Positions 47,101-59,158 of a DNA stretch of 64,000 bases are shown here, in pieces. The notes below the pieces were generated by a model. That model was not told the origin of the DNA, made no database searches, and saw nothing but the letters and a program-made list of their open reading frames with translations. Position 1 is the stretch's first letter, and every line of letters begins with the position of its first letter. Both the position numbers and the translations under genes were made by a program. Origin of the DNA: Chamaecrista fasciculata (Eukaryota; Streptophyta; Magnoliopsida; Fabales; Fabaceae); NCBI GenBank assembly GCA_003254925.1, contig QANZ01008186.1:182615-246614 (forward strand). Reading direction: 5' to 3'.

Positions 47101-48067
47101 GCAATGACCTCATTATCATCACCATCATCTCCTTGAACCAAATTTGCACTTGGCTTAGGAGGATTGCCACTTTTCTGAAAACTCTCTTTAGCCCTCTTTC
47201 TACACTGAGCCGCATGATGTCCTGTCTTACCACACACAAAACAATGACCCTTCTTCTTGAAGGTAGGATTAGAGGAATTAGGTTTGTAATCAGATTTCTT
47301 AGAATTATTATTCTTAGCAGCATTGTCATACCTCTTGTTACGTGGCTTTGTCTCTACCAAATTTGCTTTAGCAGTTGTCTTTTCCTTGTGCAATCTTATT
47401 CGTCTTTCTGTTGGTATCTTCTATAATAATATGAGTGATCAAATCTGAGAGTGATAACTGCTTTTGTTTGTGTTTCACTTGTTTTTTTGTAATTTTTCCA
47501 TGACTTTAGCAACTTCTCAATTAAAATTCCAGCAACAAATTCGTCAGGCAAATCAATCTTCTCAGCACGAAGCTCCTCCAACAGCTTATGATATTCATTG
47601 ATTTGTAGTTTGATATCTTTATCATCTGTCATCTCCCATCTGTAAAAATTTCCTACCACAAATTTTTGTTTTCCAGTATCCTCAGCAGTATATGAAAGAA
47701 TTAATGATTCCCAAATTTTGCTTGCTACCTTATGACACTATAGACATCGAACAGATTATTAGATAAAGTACTGATTATGGTATGCCGACAAACCTTGTTG
47801 GCATGAGTCCAAGAATCCTTATGTGTTTGATCTGAATCCACAGGAGGTTCAGATTGTGTCAGTGAACTAGTAACTTCGTGCATGTCCAGCAAGGTATGAA
47901 TTCGTTCCTGCCACCTCTTGTAGAACTTTCCATCGAATGCCTCAATTTTTGACGTATCAGGAAACAGTTTGGAAAGAGGCATTGAATATGAAATAGCAAC
48001 AGGAGGAACGACAACAGCAGTAGGAGACGAACCATCAGCAGCCATAGTGTAAATAAACTCTTAAGAT

Positions 48068-51000
48068 TGTTGGGAATATGCACGAATTTGTGGAATAGAA
48101 TTTAGTTTGAGTTGCGTCACAAGGACACTATCCTTAAGAGTTTATTCCGCAACCCTCCGTAAATTGGAAGCGGTATTCCCAGGATTAAACAAACTCTTCT
48201 TGTTGATACAACAAGGCCATAGAATAGCAAAAGATAATTTTAGTGAGTTGGGTCAGATTAGTCCCTGAGCCTAGAAACACATTCGAATATATTAAGACAA
48301 CTGAGAGAGACGTTGGGCAGAGTCATGAGTGATTAAAACAATTTAATCACGTATTAAAAATCATAAACACAATTTGAATACCATTAATTTATGATATGAA
48401 AGAGCCCAAATTTATTACACCATAAAAGAGGAGTTTTCAGGTAAGCCTTAAATATCATAAAATAAATATAAAATCTGATTTTATAAAAAGACTCGATGCC
48501 CTTGTCTACACGCGCAGCGGGGGTGAAATTGTCAATTTTCAACTACGATTGCCCACCGGAGGCTCATGCTTGTGTGCCCTTCTCTACTTGGTTATCCCCT
48601 CTTTTCACATCTTAATATATATACACTTGGTGTTGGGAAATCGCCATGCACACAACGCAGCGGAAACGGATATAAATTAAAAATTTAAACCAAAACATAA
48701 TAAAAACAAGGCACATAGCGACTTCTTTCCCAATGAATCCGCTATATGGATCTGTATCAGTACAAGGACCAGAATTTTACCCAAATCAATCGGCGACTTT
48801 TGTGTCCACGATGCTGAGGAGTCCACTCCGAGTGTGCTCCCTCCGCCGGTGATCCACACGAACAGTTTGGCAGATGCCTAGGTGCTAGCCTCCTTCACTT
48901 CTCCAAGTGAATCAGGGACCTTGTCTAAGGTGTTCTTGAGTTCAAGAACAATTCTTGAGCTTCCAAGAATAGATGGCGCCTAGATCAAGAATTTTATTCT
49001 TGATCTCACACAACCTTGTCACAAACCCTAAAACACTTTTGGGTTTGCGCCACTTTCTCTCTCTAGAAACTAGGGTTGTGTTTTCTCTCTCTCTCTCTTC
49101 ACCAAAAGCCAAAACCGAATTTGCTCTTGTGAAGAACTAGCCAAAGTCGAAATTCCAAGTGTGAGAGACCTTTTTGGAAGGTCGACTTATGCTCTTTATA
49201 TATAGGGTTTGAGGTTTTTGATAATTATAATTAGGGAATCCCAAAATTATATGATTATCAAATTATTAAATTATGAGATTACACTAATATCATAATTTTA
49301 GGACTTGAATTCCTAATTATAATATTACCTTAATATTATAATTTGAATTCAAATGCAATCTTGGAGAATCAAATTGGAAGATCAAATCTTCCCAAAAGGT
49401 ACCAAGCCCATGCGCCAAGTCCTCTTGAATTTGTTGGAATTTAATAAATCAAAATAACAAACCTAACTCTTAGGTAGTTATAACTAATTTGTTATTTTCC
49501 AACAATATTGATTTAAGATATTACCATAATATCTTTAGTCAATCTTTTAAATCTTGAATTTTAGTCTTTATTGAATTAAAATATTACACTAATATTTAAA
49601 TCCAACCTAGACCTAAAATTTGACTTCCCCATATATATATATATATATATATTATTGAATTAAAATATTACCTTAATATATTTAATCCAATCATTTGAAA
49701 TCTAGATCAAATCTATTTGAATTTCAAATCTCAAGCCATGACTTTTAATTAATAAAACATTTCTATTAATTAAAATAGGCTAAAATTAGGCGCCAACCTC
49801 CATCCCCATTATCCTAATATTAGTGAATTTAATAAATCAATAATTTCCTAACTTTTAGGAAACTTATCTAATTTATTTATTCCTAATATTATAAATAGGA
49901 ATATAATTGTAAATAGCATAATCCAATTATCTATTTAACAATTATCATATATATATATATATATATATTTGTCCCACAAATCTAAATATCATATATCTGT
50001 AGATATTTATTTAAGACAATATTTCATGTCCCAGACAGTCAATTATGTCTTAAACGGCGTCACCTAAGTGACCCACGAATTAACCCTAATTGGTGTCCCG
50101 ATGTGGCATCTTGATCCTGCTCGTGTGTGATCCAGCAGGCCCCACGTGAAGTTGGCAGCAAGATATCTCTATGACTTACAAGTCGAGAGCGGACTCTAGC
50201 AAGCCATCACGACTACCCAAAATACGTGAGTTATCGTTTAACGCCGAAACGACTTAACCTCAGTACCACCTTGTCTAGATCCCTTTTTTTCCTACGATAT
50301 TTTGGTCATGGATTAGGCATGGGAAAGTCATCCAAATTCCAAACCTCAACTTTCTCGATTCCTTGAGTAAGTCCCAATTTCCAGTGTGGCCACACATTCC
50401 TTGGACAGACTCATCGAGGGGCCCAGTTAAATATCTCCCATCTCTATGAGGGACAAAATTCCATCTTGGTCAACCATATTCCTCAACACGGTAATCAACC
50501 AAACCCCTACTTAGCCCTTATGGCTACCCCTGCTACGGGTAACGTTAGACTAAGCCAAAGTCTGACAACTACAACGCCGGAATAATGAAGACCTCAGGTC
50601 TAAGGGCATCGTGACAGGTGTACAGGAGAAACTACCTAATGACTAAAACCCATGCAGGATTCTCTAGGTCAGTCCAACAACTCGTAACCCCTTACGCAAT
50701 TGCACCATGACTCTCGTACCAGTATCTAGTGCATGCATCTCTATGCACCGAGGTCATGCTGGTCTTAGTTCATTTCAAGTTCCCACTTGAATGAGCGACC
50801 AGGGACAGTTTAGATTAATTATCCTATAATTAATCACAGACTGTTATCATAGTAAACATGCTAATAATATGATAACCATTAATTTATCTCTATAAATTAA
50901 TTAATATTTTCACAACATATCTACAAGATGATTGGCCCTAGGGCACCATCTCCATCACTTGGCTCATCCATAAACTAGGCAGTGTGAGACTTTTGTTTGA

Positions 51001-51094
51001 CACACTCTAACATAATATAACATATAATATTTTCAAAATGTGGACCTCACATAACCTCACATAATATTATATAATATATGTAATATTCTCAACA
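48068..51094 (-). repeat. 5' LTR of the 43441-51094 Copia element, interrupted
   Basis: The two pieces (48068-48630 and 50963-51094) match the 3' LTR. The interruption is the solo LTR plus its 5-bp duplication. Confidence 0.8.
48631..50957 (-). mobile_element. Solo LTR, about 2.3 kb, inside another LTR
   Basis: It starts TGTTGGGAAATCGCC and ends CACCATCTCCATCA on the plus strand, with an exact 5-bp duplication CTTGG (48626-48630 and 50958-50962). There is no coding frame, primer-binding site or purine tract inside, so it is a lone LTR. The minus-strand 'ttccgctgcgttgtgtgcat' near the left end resembles 3' ends of plant Copia LTRs, which suggests minus orientation. It includes (TA)n runs at about 49629 and 49949. 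Confidence 0.75.
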
Positions 51095-51625
51095 AAAACT
51101 AATAGAGGAAGAGTAACAGAAATGAGGGTGGGAATATCAATTAAATTTTTTGCAAAGATGTGAGACCAAATATGCAAAAAGAAAAAAGATGATGGACTAA
51201 TTTGCAATCTGACCACAAGATAAAAGACCAAAATTACATCGTGATCTTTAAATAATCAAGCATAAGCACATCAACGTTTGTGTTCTAACTTCTAAGGAAA
51301 AAAATAGTTTCCACACAAGTATATTTATTTATCTCTCTTTTTAATTATTTAATCTTAATTTTTTTTTTTACCGGTACAATGGTAAAAAGGGTTTGTTTTA
51401 AAAAAGGAATTATTTAGGTGCTCTCAAATTCTTTATTTCTTATATAATAAGTTTCATATTTGAGTCTTGTTAAGAAAAATTGCATTTATACTTTCAACTA
51501 TGTACTCAATTGTCACGTTCCAAGTAATTTATCTTCTAATATATTTATTCAATTCAAATTCTCTCAACTATTAATAGCATCGTTAACTTTTATATCCTTT
51601 AAAGTTTAAATCTCATAAATTGCAT
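51095..51625. other. Intergenic, no gene seen
   Basis: It holds a J-like foldback remnant around 51150-51250 and is otherwise AT-rich. Confidence 0.4.
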
Positions 51626-51997
51626 GTTTCATAAGGCCAAAGTCCTATTTTGGTCCCTCAGTTATGCTCAATGTTCCAATTTGGTCCTTCAGTTATTTTT
51701 CGTTCCATATTGGTCCTTCAGTTATGCTTAGTGTTCCAAATTGGTCCCTCAGTTATTTTTTGTTCCATATTAGTCCCTCAAATTTTCAAAATTTGACACA
51801 TTTGGTCCCTCAAACGTTTTTCATCCATTTTCCGTTAAAAAAAAAGACAAAATTGATTTTTAACACCTAAAAGTTTGAATTTTTTTGCATTAAGGACCTT
51901 TCTTTCTATAATAGAACCAAAATGTCAGAAATAAAAAATAATTGGTGGATTTTAGTTTATTTCACACAAAAAAATAATTTTTTTTCTCTCCCTCTCG

Positions 51998-51999
<2 letters not shown>

Positions 52000-52032
<33 letters not shown>
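52000..52032. repeat. (CT)n microsatellite, mirrored by (GA)n at about 52573-52619
   Basis: The CT run ends the left arm. The GA run begins the right arm, so the repeat is part of the inverted arms. Confidence 0.85.
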
Positions 52033-52037
<5 letters not shown>

Positions 52038-52109
52038 TTCGTGATAAGATAGTTTCTCATATTCCATTCTCTCGCCGGAATCTTCACCGGAAAAACTTGA
52101 CCTTCCGAA

Positions 52110-52544
52110 ATGGGCTTGTTCCAGAACAAGTGAGAACGAAAATGGGAGATGAAGAGGGAAGCGAAGAAGCGAGAATAGAGCAGGACTTGCTAGGATCGTT
52201 CGCCGGCGATTGAAGTCTCCGGCAAGCTATCAAGTTTTGTATCCTCCTTGATTTCTCTTTCTCACTTAGTCAGGGTCTTCGCGGCAAAATGGCAGCTAAT
52301 TCAGAACAAGCTCGAGGAGCTCCATTCGTGGCTAATCGCCGCCGAGGAATCTTCACTCTCCGGTTTGGTTCTTGTAATATTGGCCACGGTGAACGAGTGT
52401 TACGATCTTGCTCGTCGTTGCGTCGATGTTTCTTACAGTGGGAAGCTTTTGATGCAGAGCGATTTGGACGTGATGTTCGCCAAGTTTGATCGTCATGTGA
52501 AGAGGCTATCGGAGGTATATACTGCGCTGCCGGTATTCTGACTT
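52110..52544 (+). pseudogene. Captured fragment of an ARM-repeat (U-box-like N-terminal) protein gene
   Basis: The plus strand holds a GC-richer coding block. A short open piece starts at about 52144 (MGDEEGSEEARIEQDLLGSF) and ends at a stop. The main open stretch, 52248-52541, reads on in another frame and includes LVRVFAAKWQLIQNKLEELH, LATVNECYDLARRCVDVSYS, GKLLMQSDLDVMFAKFDRHV and KRLSEVYTALPVF. This matches my memory of the helical N-terminal region of plant ARM-repeat superfamily proteins. Only the 5' part of such a gene is present, with a stop and a frame change, and no ARM repeats follow. It is therefore a transduplicated, non-functional piece inside a transposon. The source locus is not in this window. 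Confidence 0.7.
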
Positions 52545-52587
52545 GCTGACGAGAATGAAGGTCGACGATATGGAAATGAAGAGAGAG

Positions 52588-52619
<32 letters not shown>

Positions 52620-52974
52620 AAATTTATTTTTTTGTGTGAAATAAACTAAAATCCCCCAATTATTTCTTCTTCTTACATTTTGGTTCTATTATAGAGAAAA
52701 GGGTCATTGATGCAAAAATTTCAAACTTTTAGGAGTTAAAAATCAATTTTGTCTTTTTTTTTAACAGAAAAATGAATGGAAAACGTTTGAGGGGCCAAAT
52801 GTGTCAAATTTTGGAAAACTGAGGGACTAACATGGAACAAAAAATAACTGAGGGATCAATTTGGAACACTAAGCATAACTGAAGGACCAATATGGAACGA
52901 CAAATAACTGAGGGACCAATTTGAAACATTGAGCATAATTGAGGGACCGAAATAGGACTTTGTCCGTTTTATAA

Positions 52975-53504
52975 AGTTAAAAAAATGACCTAATTAATTT
53001 TGTTATACATAATTTTATAATTTAAGATATATAGTGATAAGGGATTTCATATAAGCTTTCAGGTTAGTTATGAATTGTTATCCTTTTGTTTTATTGGATT
53101 GTGTATATATCCTCTCCATCTCTTTAAAGATACACACAATATTCTACTTTTAGACCCTATGATATTTCAATTTTCTCTAGACCTTTATTGACTTAGGTAT
53201 CAGAGTGGCAGAGGGTGATCAACCTCCGTCGTGCCTTTTCCACAAATTATTTCATTCTAGCCACCAGAGCAACTTTCGCCCATTCGCAACCTCATCATAT
53301 AGTATATTTTTATTTTGAATTTTATATATTACTATATATTTTTATTTGTGGGCGAAAGTTGTTTTAATAAAATATATAGAAATAAAAATATGAAATTACA
53401 ATGAAATAAAGGTATATAAAAGGATAAGCTTTTATCATATTAATTAATCTTTTTTATTTTTATTTAATTTTATATTTATGTTTTTATAGTTATACATGTT
53501 TTCT
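52975..53504. other. Intergenic, no gene seen
   Basis: AT-rich. A short inverted pair 'actttcgcccattcgc'/'gggcgaaagttg' lies near 53270-53355. No coding sequence is visible. Confidence 0.4.
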
Positions 53505-53747
53505 TAGATCAAAATATTTTATTTTGATCTCAAATAATTGAATGTGGTCATCTTTCTTTCAATTAAAGTTCAAATGTGACGAGCTAGATATTGCTTTCGA
53601 AGAGTACTTTCTCTATACAGTTGGGACAGTCAGCATATGAAATCAAATCGAACTTGAAAGTATAGTTGGACCAAATGAAAAAAATTTATGAAAAATTAGT
53701 TCCAAACCCAGTTTCGAGCTCAATTTGACCTCATTTGATGACGATCC

Positions 53748-56700
53748 TGTTGGGCATAAATACAATACCCCATCAGAGAATTAAAATAGAGAAATAAGAT
53801 GGAATAACACTACAATCACAACACAAGAAAATTAACGTGGAAAACCCAAACCGAAAAAAAAACCACACCGTTGCCAAAAGACAACGAGAGAAAATACTAT
53901 GTGAAAATTATTACATCACTCTATTCTCTCAACGCATACACCAAGTACATCCATGCTCTCTCAAGATCCCTATTTAACTTCACCTTATACACTCAAGAAA
54001 TAAAAGAGAGGGAAGAATTTAAAAGTCACATACAATGACTAAAGTATATTGATTTGTTGCACCTATAAACTTGCCTTAAGCTTCCTTTTATAGTAGCTGA
54101 GCCCCTTCCACAATTGCTAACCAAGCATTGTGGGACTTTTTAGACCTCACCTACCCCCTAGTTTTCAATCAACACTCACAGATCTCCACCATGATTGAAA
54201 AATATTACATTGTCAACACCAACAAACATAGCTTGAAAGCTATCACACTCGAGCATAAAAGTGTAACCACTCAGAATTACTCAATTCTAAGAATTTCACC
54301 TCGGCACATGTCGAAAGATCTTTGTTGAAGTCTATGGTGCTACCTCCATATTGGCTCTCCATGGAAGTTCTTCGGCCATTGACATAACTTCACCACACAT
54401 CTTGCATCAATGCCAACCACTGCCTCATGTGCAATTGTGGATCCGCTAACTCCTCATCCTCTTTCATGGTAACGCAAACATACCATGAGGATACCCTCCT
54501 TAACACTTCATAAGGAAATATCATCTCCCTCATCTAGAGAGACTGCGTTAGCGTCTGCATTTGACCTTTTTGCCGAACTTGCTCCATCTAGACAATTTCT
54601 TTTTACATGCCAAGACTTTTCGCATTTCCAGCAGGTCACCTTCTTCCCAGAGTTCTTCTTCCTTCCACTCTCATCCCTGGCCACCAACGCCGAGTCTGTA
54701 TTGGGTTATTTCTTTTTATGCAAGTTTTAAATTTGTAAAACCCAAGTGCAAGCGTACACAATCAAAGCAATATACTAGGCTTGAGCACCAGGTATTGTCC
54801 CATCGAGAATATATCCATGAATTTATTCTAAACGACACAGACTACAGTGCTTCATTTAATCTAAGCAACAATTACCGATAAAAGATTATATAAAACAAAG
54901 CTAAAATGCAATAAATGAATACCAAACTGAACACAAAAACTTCCTAGATATCAAATGTAAAGAATTTCCCTAGGATTGTCCCTACTTAGCAATTTCACTT
55001 AACTAACTAACTACTCTGATTATGGACTTACGATTATGGCAAAGCTAACCCTGAACTCTTAATTACCTATAATTACCTTTCAATCAATTATAAGCCTATT
55101 GAATCTAATTAACTCACCTATATTTCTATGGTGAACTAACTATATCAATGCATTAAGTTCAAGTTCAATTGGGTTCTCATAGGCTAATAGGTATATCTTT
55201 ATCCTATTAACACATTTCATTAGAAAATAGAATCTAGAGGCAATCAATGCAAGACCTAGCTTCAATCTATCTCTTTCAAGCATAAATCAAAGCAATTCAT
55301 AAGAATCCCCAAAATTGGTGGTCACACGAAGAGGGAGAAAACATAAAACTCATTAGTTGAACAATTTAAACCAAAATCATCCATAATCAAAATAATCAAT
55401 CGGTTAAATTATAATGCTAAGTAGTTTTAATCCTAGAGAACTATAAACTCTAGCCTATCATACTCAAGAACATGGAAACAACAATCATGATGAACCCTAT
55501 GAGGAAAAAAAGAGAAGAGATGAGAAAAAACCAAGAGTACAATCCAAAATCTTCACTCCAAATGCTTCCAATCCACCAAATTTGATGTTTCCAAGCAAGA
55601 TTCCAAGCTCGCCTAGGCGAGCAAAGCTCACTTATGCTGAGCTATCCAGGGCAGGGTGCCTAGGCGAGCATGAGAACTCTACATCACTAAAATCTTCATT
55701 TTGGCTCCGAATCACTTCATACGGAGAACCCCAGACATCTCAAAATCTTCTAGACATTTTAAGCTTCGATTCAAGGTCTTGAAACATAAAAAAAAAGAAC
55801 TCAATAAATTGAGTGCCCGAAATCGTTGGTAAACTTGAACAACATAAAACAGAAATAAACAAAACAAAACGAAAAAAACTAAAAACTAAACATCTACAAC
55901 TAATAAAACACAAAATACTCACTTATTAAGCTTCATTAACAATTAAAACATGAATTAAAGCCTTAAAATGACCTGAGATTAAGACTAGAAAACTCTAAAT
56001 TATTAGAGTTATCAGTCTGTAACAGCTTGACTCTCACATTTTAGATGTCTTTCCTCTGAATTGATTTTATTGGCAACCTTAGAAAAATTCAAAGTCTCCT
56101 TTCCATACATTAAGAGAGGCTTCATGTATTCAAAGGAAGAAGGAAGAGATAGTATGAGCTTTAATGCCTTATCTTCACCATCAACCTTAACTCCAATGGC
56201 CTCCAGTTCAGAAACAGTGCCATCAAGAGTACTTAGATGATTGGATATCTTTGTATTTCCATCCATACGAAGAGTATGAAATTGTTCCTTTAACAGCAAC
56301 CGATTCGAGACGCCCTTGGACTGGTACAACTCTTCAAGCTTTTCCCAAAGCTCCTTGGTTTTCGAAATACTTTGCACGTTTGCAAGAACATCCTTAGCCA
56401 AACACATTCGAATTGCACTTGTAGATCTCAAATCTAGGTCTTCCCATTCTTCATCACCCATACTTGAACCACCCTTTTCAGAATCTTTGCGGGAAACTGT
56501 CCCCTTCAATGCCTTGTGTAACCCTGATTGTATCAACACATCCTTGACTTCAACTTGCCACAAGCCAAAATTGATCAGTCCATCAAATTTCTCCATATCA
56601 AACTTTATGGCACTTGAAAAACTTGACATTGTAAATGTATACTAGAAACAGAGTCAGTAATTCCCAAGAAACACCGGTGAAGTCATAAACGGTCCCACTT

Positions 56701-57202
56701 AAAAACTAGTCTCCTTAGACAGAATTATTCAGACTTCCTTCCAGCAACCCATCAATAGCCAATCTACCACAAAAATAATTCTCAAGAAAAACGGTAGAGA
56801 ATTAAAATAGAGAAATAAGAAGGAATAACACTACAATCACAACACAAGAGAAATTAACGTGAAAAACCCAAACTGAAAAAAAAATATGACTGTTGCCAAA
56901 AGACAACCAGAGAAAATACTATGAGAAAATTATTACATCACTCTATTCTCTCAACGCATACACCAAGTATACCCATACTCTCTCAAGGCCCTTATTTACC
57001 TACACCTTATACACTCAAGAAATACAAGAGAGGGAGGAATTTGTAAGTCAAATACAATGTCGAAAGTATATTGGCTTGGTGCACCAATAAACTTACCTTA
57101 AGCCTCGTTTTATAGTAGTTGAGCCCCTCTCACAATTGCTAACCAAGCAATCTGAGACTTTTTAAACCTCATCTACCCCCTAATTTTCAATCAACACTCA
57201 TA
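53748..57202 (-). mobile_element. LTR retrotransposon, Copia-type, minus strand, gag only, broken
   Basis: This is a fossil element with a 3' LTR at 53748-54180 (TGTTGGGCATAAATAC to CAACACTCACA), a partial 5' LTR at about 56793-57202, and an exact 5-bp duplication GATCC (53743-53747 and 57203-57207). The minus strand at 56012-56629 is a Copia-type gag stretch (MEKFDGLINFGLWQVEVKDV, LWEKLEELYQSK). A CCHC knuckle (CWKCEKSWHVKRNC) lies near 54600, beyond the solo LTR that splits gag. Protease, integrase and reverse transcriptase are absent, so it is a non-autonomous, broken copy. The LTRs differ at about one site in ten by eye. Confidence 0.8.
54699..56014 (-). mobile_element. Solo LTR-like insertion inside the Copia gag
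   Basis: This 1,316-bp block interrupts gag and is bounded by GTCTG at 54694-54698 and 56015-56019. On the minus strand it begins TGATAACTCTAATAATTTAG. Words such as 'gtgcaagcgtacac' near 54752 recall LTRs of plant Ty3/gypsy Tat-type elements, but this is from memory only. It has no coding frame. It resembles the 23525-24872 insertion in size and style. Confidence 0.6.
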
Positions 57203-57579
57203 GATCCTAATTGAGCAAAAGAAAGATTCATTAAGAGTAACTCTTAGTTCAAAATTCTGTTCATTCGGACTTAAAACGAGAGAAAAATGACCAACTTTTC
57301 TTGTTTAATCGTGAAACGAGTGGCTTACTTTTGGGACCTGACTTGACCTTGTTTGCTTACGGCCCCAACTGGATAGAGATTTTACTCTTTTAAAGCAACA
57401 GGTAACTCTAGACTTGTCACATTCAAACTTAATATAAGAGAAATATGAGTACATTCAATAGTTTGGGACCAAAATGAAACATTTTACCAATATTTAAGAC
57501 TAATATGAATCTTTGGAAACATAAAGGACCAAAATTAACATCAGGTCATATATTTAGGACCAAAATGAGCCTTTGACCT

Positions 57580-58121
57580 TTTTTTATATAGCTGAGTGAG
57601 AAAGAACATTTAGGATCAAATTGAAATCTACCCCATACATTCAATACTAATTTGAAGTTTTGACCTATACTTAATATATATATATATATATACCGGTATA
57701 ATACTCGAAAAAACTTAATCATGCCATTATCAAAAAAGCCTCTATATGAATGATGACAAACACCCCCCACTCTGAAAGTTGAGGTTGAGAAACGAAGCCA
57801 AGTGATGATTTTTTGACACTATATTGAATGGCTTCGTGCACTTTTGACTCAGAACAGGCATAGTAAAAAAGGATCAGACAAAATGTTTGAAAACATAAAT
57901 AAGGCTATCATGAAGGCAAGAAAACGCATATTATAATGCTCTCTTTCATACATTGCTCTTTGCTTTTGGCTTCTCTTTTTTGTACTGGTCAAACCCATGG
58001 CTTCCCTTGCCATCATTGGAATCTCAAATACTCCAGAAAGTATTTACTCTGTGTAACATGCTTTTGATCTTAAAAGATTTTGGGCTTATAATTATGAATC
58101 CAAACAATCATGCGGAGATCA
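57580..58121. other. Intergenic, no gene seen; I-like half-arm
   Basis: A short family I-like arm (catttaggatcaaattgaa) lies at about 57605-57660, next to an (AT)n run at about 57676-57692. The rest is featureless. Confidence 0.4.
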
Positions 58122-58130
58122 TAATATTAT

Positions 58131-58544
58131 GGTCATAGTGTAAATTTGGTCTTATATCTTTTACTTAGTTCTTAATTTGGTCTCATATCTTTTTTTGTTG
58201 CACTTTTCGTCCTATATCTTTGGGTCAAGTCCCAATTTGATCTCATATCTTTTTTTGTTGCAGATTTGATCCTATATCTTTGGATCAATTGTAGTATTAA
58301 TCCTATATCTTTGAGTCAAGTTTAGAAGTGGTCTCATATCTCTACAAAATAATCAATTAACGGTTGATCTTTTTGCAAAGGTATGAGACTAATTATGTAA
58401 CCTGACCAAAAGATATAAGACCAAAAATGATGAGACCAAATTGAGACCTTTTGAAAAGATATAGGACCAAAAGTGCAACAAAAAAGATACATGACCAAAT
58501 TAAGAACTGAATAAGAGTTATGGGATCAAATTTACGCTTTAGCC
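58131..58544. mobile_element. Foldback (Mutator-type) element, family J copy 1
   Basis: Inverted arms with cores at 58148, 58179, 58208, 58239 and 58268 (steps of 31, 29, 31 and 29). The right end is the inverse of GGCTAAAGCGTAAATTTG. The flanks TAATATTAT (58122-58130) and TAATATTAA (58545-58553) match at eight of nine positions. It is non-coding. Confidence 0.75.
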
Positions 58545-58748
58545 TAATATTAAACTCGGATTTACGTCTCTCACAACAAATACACTGATTAAAGAATAGA
58601 AGAGATGAAAAATAGTTATTGTCTGCACACTCTCAGTAAGAACTTTGTCAAAGTATACTCTTTAGACTTTGTGTATTCTCTGACTTTGGAATGTGAGAAA
58701 GTTATCAGATATCTTTTTTCATAATCATATCTTTGATATTAAAATTTT

Positions 58749-59149
58749 GGCCAAAGTGTATGTTTGGTCCTATAATTTTTATTCAGATTTTAATTTGGTC
58801 TCATATTTTCTTTGTTGTTTTTTTCTCATATCTTTTTCTCACGTCTCAATTTGGTCTCGTGTTGTACTTTTGGTCTCATATCTTTAGATTAAGTTATATA
58901 ACTAGTTCCATATTGTTTTGTTGCAGAATTGGTCTCATACTTTTACAAAAAAAATTCACATTATGGGACTAGCGGTGAAACTTTGGCAAAGATATAGGAC
59001 AAAATCTGCTACAAAAAAAAGAGATGGGATCATATGGGACTAATTCTACATCTAACTAAAAGATATGAGACAAAAAATACAATAAAAAAATATACGAAAC
59101 CAAATTGAAATCTGGGCAAATGATATGAGACTAAAAATACACTTTGACC
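58749..59149. mobile_element. Foldback (Mutator-type) element, family J copy 2
   Basis: It starts GGCCAAAGTGTATGTTTGG and ends with the inverse of GGTCAAAGTGTATTTTTAG. The flanks TAAAATTTT (58740-58748) and TAAAATCTT (59150-59158) match at eight of nine positions. Its arms are more diverged than in copy 1. Confidence 0.7.
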
Positions 59150-59158
59150 TAAAATCTT

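Larger units (their letters stand above)
43441..51094 (-). mobile_element. LTR retrotransposon, Copia-type, minus strand, broken, with a solo LTR inside its 5' LTR
   Basis: This is a fossil element. The 3' LTR is 43441-44167 and the 5' LTR is 48068-51094, the latter split by the 48631-50957 insertion. A minus-strand purine tract (gtgggggat) abuts the 3' LTR. Parts on the minus strand: gag (about 47390-48045) with a CCHC knuckle CFVCGKTGHHAAQCRKRAK near 47210, protease near 47040, integrase (about 46020-46800), reverse transcriptase with YVDDM (about 45650) and RNase H with YSDANW (about 45170) ending at 44724. It carries several breaks. The LTRs differ at about 5-6% of sites by eye, younger than the 25127 element. 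No clear target duplication was found. Confidence 0.88.
51635..52965. mobile_element. Pack-MULE-like element, family D copy 4
   Basis: The long inverted arms (about 51635-52032 and 52565-52965) start GGCCAAAGTCCTATTTTGG and GGACAAAGTCCTATTTCGG and run inwards to a CT/GA repeat. GGTCC cores lie at 51652, 51683, 51712, 51743 and 51772, giving steps of 31, 29, 31 and 29. The flanks GTTTCATAA (51626-51634) and GTTTTATAA (52966-52974) match at eight of nine positions. Between the arms lies a fragment of a host ARM-repeat gene. There is no transposase. Confidence 0.85.
53505..57578. mobile_element. Foldback element, family I copy 2, split by a Copia element
   Basis: The left part (about 53505-53747) and right part (57208-57578) carry family I words ('tttgatctcaaataattgaa', 'aaacgagtggcttac', 'accaaaatgagcctttgacc'). 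The right end is 17 bases from its outer core, as in family I copy 1. The Copia element at 53748-57202 lies between them with a GATCC duplication. The left terminus is degraded. Confidence 0.6.

Noticed and set aside
47028-47426. 132-codon plus-strand frame
   Set aside because: It is the antisense shadow of the gag and protease region of the minus-strand Copia element.
48677-48859. 60-codon minus-strand frame in the solo LTR
   Set aside because: The frame is short, lies in non-coding LTR sequence and has no recognisable domain.
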